Source: Strigamia acuminata
Taxonomy: Eukaryota; Arthropoda; Chilopoda; Geophilomorpha; Linotaeniidae
DNA length: 64,000 nt
Direction: 5' to 3'
NCBI GenBank assembly: GCA_949358305.1
Contig: OX442318.1
Coordinates: 6,806,501-6,870,500 of the forward strand
In this document: in pieces, positions 23,701 to 32,548 of the stretch
Position numbering within the stretch: the first letter of the stretch is position 1
Layout of the letters: each line of letters begins with the position of its first letter
Made by a program: the position numbers and the translations under genes
Notes under the pieces: model-generated
Database searches by the model: none
What the model saw: the letters and a program-made list of their open reading frames with translations, nothing else
What the model was told of the DNA's origin: nothing

Positions 23701-26359
23701 CCTGCGCAAGATACAGACGGAACACGGACTCACCGGCTCGTTCAAAGATCGACCGATCGCGGAGTGGCTGCAGAAACACAACCCGTCCGAATTGGAATAT
23801 CAATTAGTAATTTTTTCGAAATTTTAATTAAATTAAATTTATTAAATTTATTTATTTTTAGGCGATGGAGAATTTTACGCTTTCGTGCGCCGGGTACTCG
23901 GTCGCGACGTACGTTTTGGGGATTTGCGACCGGCATAACGACAATATTATGCTGAAAACGAGCGGACATTTGTTTCATATCGATTTCGGGAAGTTCCTCG
24001 GCGATTCGCAGATGTTTGGGGCGATTAAGAGGGACCGCGTGCCTTTTGTGTTGACTTCGGATATGGTTTACGTGATTAACGGCGGGGATAAGCCGTCCAG
24101 TAGGTTCCAGCAGTTCGTGGATTTGTGTTGCCAGGCGTTTAACATCGTGCGGAAAAATGCTAATTTGTTTCTGCATTTGTTTGCGTTGGTATTTGATTGA
24201 TTGGTGGGGATTGATTGTTTTGTAAGTGATGTTTTTTTTTTTTTTTGGTTTTGTTGAGATGGCGTCGGCGGGGATTACGGGAGTTTCTTCCGCGTCGGTG
24301 TCGTACGTTCATCGCGCTTTGTTGCCCGATGTGTCGGACGTTGAAGCGACGGCGTCGTTCGCGCGGATGATCGAAGAGAGTCTCAAGTCGTGGTCCACTC
24401 AATTTAATTTTTTTATTCATAATTTGGCGCAGTTGCGCTTCACGGGCGACCACGAAGACGCGTCGGTGTTGACTTTCATTCCAAAAATTTACACGTAATC
24501 ATGTCGGAATAATAATTTAAATTAAATTTTTAATTTTTTGATTTATTTTGGTTTGTAGGATGGAGACAGATGGGAAAATAGTGCACATTGAAGTTTACGG
24601 CTGCCAGAAACGATACGAACCTGAGAAATACTACGTAATTACGGGAAAATGTTTGAAAAATCGAAATTTTCATTTTTATTTTATTTTTTAGCTTTACGTG
24701 CTGTTGGTGGAACGAGAAACGGATCCGACGCCGTCGTTTCTTTTCCGTTCGTACAGAGAATTCTGGGAATTCCAGCAGAAATTGTGCCTTCAGTTTCCCC
24801 TTGCCAAATATCATTGGTATTGAGATTATTGATTCAATTTTGTTTTGTTTAATTGATTATTGTTTAAATTGTGACGATTAGCCTACCGCGGGTTACGCAT
24901 TTGGGTCGATCTCACGTGCGTCAGGTGGCGGAGAAGCGGAAAACGGAAATCGAATCGTTTCTTCGGACTTTGTGGACCATGGCGGATGAAATTAAGCACG
25001 TGAGTGCTCGATTGTGCGAAGCGGTTGGCGATTGGCGGCGGTTCTTATTTTTTTGCTCGTTTCAGTGCAACCTTGTGTACACCTTTTTCCATCCATTACT
25101 TCGAGATCAGCAGGACACGAACTGTCATTTATTGAAATTCAAAGGTTGAGAGTCGATTAAGGTGTTGTACATCATTTTTTAAAAATGTTTTTTTTTACTG
25201 TTTTAGAACCCAAACGGCCTCAGCATCGAACGGAATCGCACGTGCGAGGTCAAGTTAAACTTTCCATTCGATATCGATGTAATTCACTATTTATTATGGT
25301 GATGCATGCGAGGAATCTTGTACGTATATAAATATAACGCCCCACGCAGCACGTAAAACGTATTTATACGATATTTTTACTAAAATAAAAATTTGGAATT
25401 AAAAAAAAGCAATTTGAGGCACAAAACTATGCATTTTTGTGCAAAAATTCAAGATTTTGGCTTAATTTTGTGCATTTATGTGCAAAAATTTAGGTTTTTG
25501 TGGATTTATGTGCAAAAATTTAGGTTTTTTGTGGATTTATGTGCAAAAATTTAGGTTTTTTGTGGATTTATGTGCAAAAATTTAGGTTTTTTGTGGATTT
25601 ATGTGCAAAAATTTAGGTTTTTTGTGGATTTATGTGCAAAAATTTAGGTTTTATGTGCATTTCTGTGCAAAAATTTAGGTTTTTTTATACATTTATGTGC
25701 AAAAATTCACGATTTTCATGCATTTATGTGCAAAAATTCACGATTTTCATGCATTTATGTGCACAAATTCACGATTTTCTTGCATTTATGTGCAAAAATT
25801 CACGATTTTCATGCATTTACGTGCAAAAATTCACGATTTTCATGCATTTACGTGCAAAAATTCAAGATTTTCATGCATAATCGGGTTCAAAAATTTAGGA
25901 TTTTTGCTTAATTTTTGAAACAGTGCTGTGTGGGTCCAAAAAACGCGTAAATAAAGGGATAATTAATTTTTAAAATGAATTTTCGTTACAGACATCGAGT
26001 AAAAGCACGGGACCAGACGTTTACGTCAAAACTTATTTATTACCAGACATGCAGAAAGTGACCAAACGTAAAACGAAGATGGTACGACGCACAACGCACC
26101 CCACGTTTATGGAAATGGTAAAAACAAATAAATATTTGTAATATTGTGCAAATTACTAAATGATTGTTATCTTTTTGTGCAGTTGCAGTATCAGATGTCT
26201 TTGTCGATCGTTCGCGATCGGGTCTTACAAGTTTCCGTTTGGGATTACGACCGAATGGGCGAAAACACTTTCCTCGGCGGAGTCCGAATTTCGCTGTCGG
26301 ATTTGGACCTGCTCAAGGAAAATGTTTCTTGGCACTCATTGGTCAGTTTAGGGCGATGA
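16923..26359 (+). CDS. PIK3C2: Class II phosphatidylinositol 3-kinase C2-domain catalytic subunit
   Basis: The 22 coding exons are 16923-17078, 17144-17833, 18196-18338, 18934-19085, 19157-19392, 19455-19828, 20584-20729, 20799-21006, 21079-21243, 21815-21979, 22037-22306, 22917-23286, 23342-23806, 23862-24188, 24259-24494, 24559-24634, 24692-24816, 24882-24999, 25066-25144, 25207-25319, 25992-26117 and 26183-26359, in phase throughout, 1638 residues. It makes PI3P/PI(3,4)P2 on endocytic membranes. Order: disordered N-terminus with a clathrin-box-like LIDLS (190-194); Ras-binding domain about 330-450; C2 about 600-800; helical domain about 830-1020; kinase about 1090-1360 with DRHNDNIM (from Asp1203) and DFG (Asp1221); PX about 1370-1490; C-terminal C2 about 1510-1638. 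All catalytic residues are present. The intron after exon 6 appears to be GC-AG. Five introns carry minisatellites. Confidence 0.95.
17875..18190. repeat. Minisatellite in a PIK3C2 intron
   Basis: About 15 units of TTTTGATGTTTTGATTGATT-like sequence (near 20 bp) lie between coding exons 2 and 3. It gives Lys/Gln/Ser-rich false frames on the minus strand. Confidence 0.9.
18400..18890. repeat. Degenerate minisatellite in a PIK3C2 intron
   Basis: Decayed repeats around TTTTATGCACAAAAATGCAT and TTTTTGATCTCAAATTGCAT lie between coding exons 3 and 4. Units are of mixed length. Confidence 0.75.
19880..20420. repeat. Minisatellite in the putative GC-AG intron of PIK3C2
   Basis: About 22 units of roughly 20 bp (TGCACTTTTACATGCATTAA, with GCGC and TGTG variants) lie inside the intron 19829-20583. 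Confidence 0.9.
21280..21735. repeat. Minisatellite in a PIK3C2 intron
   Basis: About 20 imperfect units with the core AAAAATGCAATTTTAGAC lie between coding exons 9 and 10. Confidence 0.9.
22370..22900. repeat. Minisatellite in a PIK3C2 intron
   Basis: Units resembling AAAACAGAATATTGCAATTT and AATGCAATTTTAGACC, about 20 bp, lie between coding exons 11 and 12. They end only about 15 bp before the splice acceptor of the helical-domain exon. Confidence 0.9.
25430..25915. repeat. Minisatellite in a PIK3C2 intron
   Basis: Two subfamilies lie between the last C2 exons: first a unit with ATTTATGTGCAAAAATTTAG, then a 31-bp unit containing AAAAATTCACGATTTTCATG. The 31-bp period differs from the usual 20-21 bp. 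Confidence 0.9.
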
Positions 26360-26581
26360 TACGAATTTTTATTGTTGATAGAGAAATAATTCTAACCATT
26401 TATTATTGTCACACTAATGTTTTATTATTAATTAATTTTTATAAACATGTTTTATCAACTGATAGATTATTATGTCTATACATTAATGCTTCTTTTGGGC
26501 AATCGAAAAAACGTTTGTAAAACTTCTATATTATTCGCAAATTTAGACTTCGCAACTTTTGAATGGATTTTTTTTTGTATA

Positions 26582-26587
26582 AATAAA
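26582..26587 (+). terminator. Poly(A) signal of PIK3C2
   Basis: AATAAA lies about 223 bp after the kinase stop codon. It is the first clear hexamer downstream. Confidence 0.5.
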
Positions 26588-26865
26588 ATGAATTTAAAGT
26601 ATTTTTCAAATATTTGAATTAAAAATCATATTTGATTAGAATTGAATAAATTTACGATTTAAAAATCAAGAAAAACGATACGAGATGTATTGCAGTGAAG
26701 CATCCGTGCGGAGTTCGGGAATCTGCGCAAAGACTGAATGTTTCTTTTATATTTACTTGTTTTTATCGCTAGGTGACAGCACGAAGTCAATTGACGTTTT
26801 CTCTGGAAATATCTGTGAATTTTGATTGGTTATTCAAATAAAATGACGAGGCGTTTGCGATTTTG

Positions 26866-27995
26866 CATTTTTGTATTTCGCTTAGTTTTTCGTTAGTTTT
26901 TTCCGGCTTGTACGCAAAGCAGACGGCGTTCGACTGAAGTGAGTTTGACTTTAATTTCTAGTTTTTAGCTTAAATTTAACTCGTTTTTAGACTACCGGTA
27001 GTGTTAGTTCGAGTTTTGTTTATGTCGCAGTTAAGGCGTGAGCATATTTACTTGGGTTGTTTTTAACTTTAGTTATTTATATTTTTATAGATATTTTATC
27101 TTAGGCATTTGTAACTTTGCATTTTTGGCTTTCGTTTAGTTTTTCATTCGTTTTTTCCGGCTTGCAAGTGAAGAACACGGCATTCGGAGGTGAGTTCTAC
27201 TCTAATTTTGTTGGTTTTTAGCTTTTATTTAGCGTTTTCATCATTTCTTCTTTCTTGTACAATTAATTAATTATTGTCCGTTTTCGCGCATATAATTTAT
27301 TTGCGATTAAATTTTATTAATTTCTACGGTTAACTATAATTTGTATTGTTACATATCGAGTATTCAGCGTGAGCATATTTATTTAGTTTCTTTAGGTTTA
27401 GGTATTGAATATTTTATAGATATTTTATTTAATAATTTATTCTAATTACAGATAAATTAATTTATATTTTAGGTTTTTATTAGTTATTTATTCTGCGGTT
27501 TTCTTTAAATAGGTTTATCCACGGACCCAACGACGTAGACGAATGGCGCAGACAACTAGAGCTACGAAGAGATGAATTCCATGACGACGTAAACAAATTA
27601 CAGCATTTTTTTGTATAATTATTTTTAATCGTATTTTTGTGTATTATGACTTTTACTTGTATTTTGGTATAATTGTTTTTACTCATATTTTTTTGTATTT
27701 TTGTATTTTTGTTATATTTATTTGATAATTTTTTTACGTTTAGGTTAAAACTATCACCAGGAAGACATCGTGGGATATCTTTTTGGGGGCCCAGAGCGTG
27801 GCGCACTCTGGGTCCCGGGTGTGGTAAAACGGAGGAGTCTCAAGGGGGGATATTTACCCGAGACAATCCTTAAAAGATCCGTTATAACCCGCTTGAATGT
27901 TTGATTTGCCATTTATTTTCCTTTTAAGGAAAAATTTGTACAATTTTTATTAAAAGTGTATATTTGTATTTCAATAAAGTTTTAGCTTATAAAAA
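26866..27995 (+). ncRNA. Small spliced locus with duplicated alternative first exons, coding status unknown
   Basis: Two related blocks of about 130 bp (26866-26995 and 27108-27236) each end an exon-like segment at a GTGAGT donor (exon ends 26938 and 27189). Downstream are an exon at 27513-27588 (acceptor AATAG, donor GTAAAC) and a last exon from 27744 with AATAAA at 27973-27978. One frame stays open through the spliced exons in both alternatives (ending at a TAA near 27825, about 50 residues from exons 2-3), but I find no ATG in that frame. It may therefore be non-coding, have a more distant start, or be a relic. I know no family for the frame. The last exon contains an unusual GC-rich patch at 27778-27845. 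Confidence 0.4.
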
Positions 27996-28020
27996 ATAAA
28001 ATGTCATTTCTTCACAAATT

Positions 28021-28077
28021 ATTCTAAGTCCAATAAGGCGAATCGCTGCCAAATTTTTATAGGTTTGGACTTAGAAT
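28021..28077. repeat. 13-bp perfect inverted repeat
   Basis: ATTCTAAGTCCAA at 28021-28033 faces TTGGACTTAGAAT at 28065-28077 with a 31-nt loop. This resembles the terminal or internal hairpin of a small fold-back element. A second AT-rich hairpin (TATGTAGTTT/AAACTACATA) follows at 28180-28203. Confidence 0.8.
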
Positions 28078-28229
28078 AAAAAGGGGAGGGTGGGTATACA
28101 GATTCCCCATTTTATTAGAATGTTTATTAATTAAACAACATATTTTAATTAAAAGTATATATTATGTAATTATAATTTTTATGTAGTTTAATAAAACTAC
28201 ATAATTATAAAGACACAACACAAATAAAT

Positions 28230-28900
28230 TTTATTGCACTTAAAATATAATACAAAAAAAGAAATACACAAAAATATTAATGTAAATAAATGTCTTCAGT
28301 GCTGAATCCTCCGATAAGGCACAGGAAGTCCCTTAATTGAATCTATAAAATAAATATACAATTAATAATGTAAAAAATTAACAAATCATAAAACAGAAAA
28401 GGTCAAAACTAAAATAAAAGTAACAAATTAAACATCTTGCGCACGCCATTTGTAAAGTAATAACGCGCTACAAAATATACAGTTAAGGTATAAAAAACAA
28501 AGTCGATAGAAAGATCAAAACTAAAATAAAAGCAACAAATTAAACATCATGCGCACGCCATTTGTAAAGTAATAACGCGCGACAAATACAGAGTTAAGGT
28601 TTAAAAAACAAAGTCGATTATCGACATAGAAACTACTCACGATAAACCTCTATAATTAACTGCAAATAAAAGACGCGCTGGAAAACTAAATAAAATTTCT
28701 TGCGCTTTTTAACTCAACAGCAAAACAAACCACAATGAAATAAAATATCAAAATGTGAAATAAAATTAAAAACCAATTTACTCACCGTAGTAAATCCAGG
28801 ACGTCAACGTCGTAATGTCGTCCACTGAGTCGGAACACCGAATGGCAAAAACTTCGTTCAAAGACAAGTTTAAAAAAAGAATATGCAAAATAATACTGGC
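28230..28900 (-). ncRNA. 3' end of a minus-strand spliced transcript (predicted)
   Basis: Read on the minus strand there is an exon ending at 28786 with a GTGAGT donor, a 19-nt exon 28659-28641 (acceptor TTTGCAG, donor GTGAGT), and a last exon starting at 28342 (acceptor TTTATAG) followed by AATAAA (plus 28230-28235). In one frame the first two exons join to give an open stretch of about 45 residues ending in TAA just inside the last exon, but no start codon is visible. I recognise no protein. The run of good splice signals plus poly(A) signal supports transcription leftwards out of the repeat-rich region. Confidence 0.35.
28401..28624. repeat. Direct repeat, two units of about 112 bp
   Basis: 28401-28512 and 28513-28624 are near-identical tandem units. 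Both contain GCGCACGCCATTTGTAAAG and TAATAACGCGC. They lie in the predicted intron of the minus-strand transcript. Confidence 0.9.
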
Positions 28901-29930
28901 ATGCACAGCCAATCACAAACCATGGAAACTTCTCGAAGTATGTCAATTTCCTACCACACTTGTTCCACCTAGTGTTAAAAAATTAACCCCATGAAACTAC
29001 ATCTGTAGGAAATATCACAAAATTCTATTCTCAAATATTCTGTAATAAAAAAGATTAAACTTTCTTCCTGCATGTCAAACGTAATATATTTATTCATATT
29101 TATTGTAAGCCTAGGTATACATGTCAAACACTTGACACAATTCACTATACAGTCATTCATGTATGAGACAGCTTGATGGTTTGTTGTCTGTCTCCTCCGG
29201 TTGGTGTGCGAGTTCGAATCCGACGATTCTTATTTCATATTATATTTCATTTTTCCTCAATGTTGTTTTAATTGATCATTTCTTTTCTTTTCTTTATTTT
29301 GAGGCGGATTTGTTTGAGTGGTAAGTTGAGGTCGAATTTAAAATGTTTGATTAAAATTGTGCTGAATTGAGTGTGTCATTTTGATTTTGTTATGAGTGGA
29401 CAAGTGTCATGTCACGAGCATCACTTGGTGAAGGAGCTGCAACATTGGTTTTAACATTGTAAAATTAACCTCGATTGAAAAATTGTTATTTTAAATAAAG
29501 AACATTTATTATGAGATTTATTTTTATTTTTTGTTTAATGTATATTTTAGAGTAAATTTCATATTTGTCGTTTGTTTTTCGCTTCAAAATGGTATATTTG
29601 CTTGGGCCAATTCGAAATATTTAATATATTCCTAGCCAAAAGGCGAGTAATTTTATTTGTAACTCGCATTCTGGGTGATAAACCGAGTACATACTTGTAC
29701 TTTCCACTCACATTCTGTATTCTCAACTATCCGAATAACGTATTCGATTGATCGTTCACATACGGAATGTTGAACTGAACTGTTGATAAAAAAATAAATA
29801 AAAAATATACCTCGATTTGTAGTTTACGTGCGAAATGTTGAATAATAACGTACCGGTACTCAATTTATCGTTTACGTTTACCGAGAGCTTCTCCTAATAA
29901 GCTTTTCGTTTCCCTAACCTGCTTTAGCCT

Positions 29931-30030
29931 ATCCTTAACCTAACCTTAGGTTAGGTTAAGGATATGACCTGGCCTTAACCTTAACCTTAACTTGGCCTTA
30001 ACCTTAACCTAACCAAGGTTAAGGATAGGC
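29931..30030. repeat. Telomere-like CCTAACC/CCTTAACC tract with palindrome
   Basis: 29931-29963 is a 15-bp perfect inverted repeat (ATCCTTAACCTAACC and its complement) around three bases, containing TTAGGTTAGG. It is followed by CCTTAACC repeats and a second inverted match (GCCTATCCTTAACC at 29927-29940 against 30017-30030). TTAGG is the arthropod telomere repeat, but the tract is short and interstitial. Confidence 0.8.
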
Positions 30031-30049
30031 GATATATCTCCCACCGTGA

Positions 30050-30660
30050 AAAACTTGTTGAAACCCATCTGCAAAACGAAAAAATGTATCCGAATTTATC
30101 GCACACGATCAAAAATAGATTCAATCTGTACAATAATTCCAAAAAAGCTTCCCGATTTATCGCCCACCGTGCAAAGCTTTGAAACTACGCAGCAAAACCA
30201 AAATATGTATCCGAATTAATCACACGCGATCAAAACTAGATTCAATCTGTACAATAAATCCAAAACAGATTCCCGATTTATCGCCCACCGTGCAAAGCTT
30301 TGAAACTACGCAGCAAAACCAAAATATGTATCCGAATTAATCACACGCGATCAAAACTAGATTCAATCTGTACAATAAATCCAAAACAGATTCGCGATTT
30401 ATCGCCCACCGTGCAAAGCTTTGAAACTACGCAGCAAAACCAAAATATGTATCCGAATTAATCACACGCGATCAAAACTAGATTCAATCTGTACAATAAA
30501 TCCAAAACAGATTCCCGATTTATCGCCCACCGTGCAAAGCTTTGAAACTACGCAGCAAAACCAAAATATGTATCCGAATTAATCACACGCGATCAAAACT
30601 AGATTCAATTTGCACAATGAGTCCAAAAAAACGTTTCCGAATTTATCGCACAGGGTTGAA
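30050..30660. repeat. 121-bp satellite, about four full copies
   Basis: The segment CACCGTGCAAAGCTTTGAAA recurs at a spacing of exactly 121 bp (GCAAAGC at 30171, 30292, 30413 and 30534), with decayed half-units on both sides. Copies are almost identical. Each has a GATTTATCGCCCACC motif that also appears singly further downstream. No ORF. Confidence 0.95.
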
Positions 30661-31413
30661 TCTGTTGAACCTGTTGGACCTGAACCGTGCTAAACTTGTT
30701 GAAATTGCATAGCAAATCCACAAAATGAATCCGAATTTATTGCCCACTGCGCAGAACATGTTCAAACTGATAATTGCTTCTGCTAGCACTTGCATTTGCG
30801 GACTGTCACATAATTCTAATGTGCAGCACACAATTTTATTTCATTTAAAACTGCATCTTCATTGCTTGAAGGGGTCATTTCTAAATATTCAATATTCATT
30901 CCGTACTCTTTCAAAATCGCAAGTAATTATTGTACTCGCATTCCATTCCGTACGTGGACGATAAACCGAGTTCTTTGCAAATCTTAAGTAATTTCTTGCA
31001 TTCCGTCCATGGGCGAAGTAAATCGGATCCTTTCCAAAGCGCAAACACCGTATTAACAAACTGTCTCTGATCGCTACCGCCATCTAGCGAATCCCAAATA
31101 AAACAATACCGTATTGGAATGCAATACGGTAAGCGATAAATCAAATCGTTCACTGGCGAAATGTTGAATATGAACTGTAGATCTGAAAAACGTATTCGCT
31201 TTTTATCTCTCACATGCGAAGTCTGTTTAAATCTGAACTGTGAATCCAGTAAAATAAACGTTAAAACAACACCGTATAGCATCCCCGCCATGGGCGATAA
31301 ATCGGCTCTTTTTCCAAACCAAAATCACCACTATGAGAAATTGTAACTCCTAATTCATATTTAAAAACATAGATGGCGCCACGGTCTTCTATTCACAAAC
31401 TGCCTCTGGTCGC
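30661..31413. other. Gene-free stretch with scattered repeats
   Basis: I see no coding region. Fragments resembling the neighbouring satellite (cgataaatcg-type motifs) recur, and two CTCF-like motifs (31075-31087 reverse, 31369-31382 forward) are present. Confidence 0.5.
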
Positions 31414-31660
31414 TGGCGTCATCTGCAGTTCGCACCCGGTATTTTGATACTAAATTCATACGGCGCATCCCATTTTGTGCAGACGATTTCCTATTGTTTA
31501 GCAGTAATAAGCCGAATATTAAGCTTAATAATGCAAAAATGTAGTAAATAACAAAAACTCATCGTTAAAATTAAGTTACAGCGGAGTACCGAGATATTAT
31601 TGCGGTAATGAGCAGTTTTGATTTAGCATCAAGATACCGGGCGCGAACTCCAGAGACGGC
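31414..31660. mobile_element. Possible fold-back element (MITE-like), about 247 bp
   Basis: The left end (31414-31454) and the reverse complement of the right end (31621-31660) match over about 40 bp with few mismatches, both containing TTCGC.CCCGGTAT. The interior is AT-rich and non-coding. No target-site duplication could be set with confidence. Confidence 0.55.
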
Positions 31661-31849
31661 CAAATGAATTACCGCCCACATCTAACACGAGCGATGTATC
31701 GATATTTAATTGTTTTAAATATTAAAATGAAACAAAAACAAATGTTTTTATAAATAATTCGCTTTATTTGCACCAATAATTTTGACGCTCTTCGACTGAT
31801 AACTATCTCTACATTCAAATACATAGAACGCTCCTTCTATTTATTCCAA

Positions 31850-32275
31850 GCAATGGTTGCACTGCAGGGAGTCGAAACCACCTTGTGCTTTTATTTTATG
31901 TGTCTACTGTTTCTTGCTTTGTGTTTTTATTTTATGTTTCTACTGTTTCTTCTTTTGTTTTATTTTATGTTTCTACTGTTTCTTGTTTTTATTTTATTTC
32001 TACTGTTTCTTGCTTTGTGTTTTAATTTTGCGTTTCTACTCTTTCGTATTTTTATTCCTTGTTATTCTTAATTTTTATAAGTATTTTTCTTAATTATTCC
32101 TTGCCTTTATTTTGGTTGTTCTTCGTTTTCCTTTTAATCTCTCCTACTGCTCTTTTCTTTTTATTCTTTAATGTTATCCTTTTGTTTTTCTTCTTTTCTT
32201 GATTTATTTTCACTTTTTTTTTTGTTATTTTTTTTTTGTTATTTTTTTTGTTTACACCAATTTTTACAATCTGTG
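31850..32275. other. Pyrimidine-rich low-complexity stretch
   Basis: A T/C-rich tract with repeats of TTTTATTTTATGTTTCTACTG. It yields Phe/Leu-rich false frames. No gene seen. Confidence 0.7.
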
Positions 32276-32548
32276 GTACAACTTTCTAAGGACCCAACCT
32301 TGCATTCGCATTACCAACTGGGAAAACCACAGAAAACCCAGTTGAGGTTGGTGGCACAACAATACAAGTTTAAAACAAAATTATACAATCTCAAATCAAG
32401 TAAAATAAAAAAAATAAAATAAACAGCAAAAGCTTCATTGATGACGACATCCACTGCTTCTGATGACCACATCCACTTCCTAAATTCCACAAGAACAAAA
32501 TAAAATTAATAACCAACAATAAATAAAATATTAATTTAAATAAATTAC

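Noticed and set aside
27760-27890. GC-rich patch as a retroelement polyprotein end
   Set aside because: No protein motif recognised, and better explained as the last exon of a small spliced locus.
29195-29235. tRNA-like T-loop (GAGTTCGAATCC)
   Set aside because: The stem does not pair and no acceptor, D or anticodon arms are found; at most a decayed tRNA-derived fragment.
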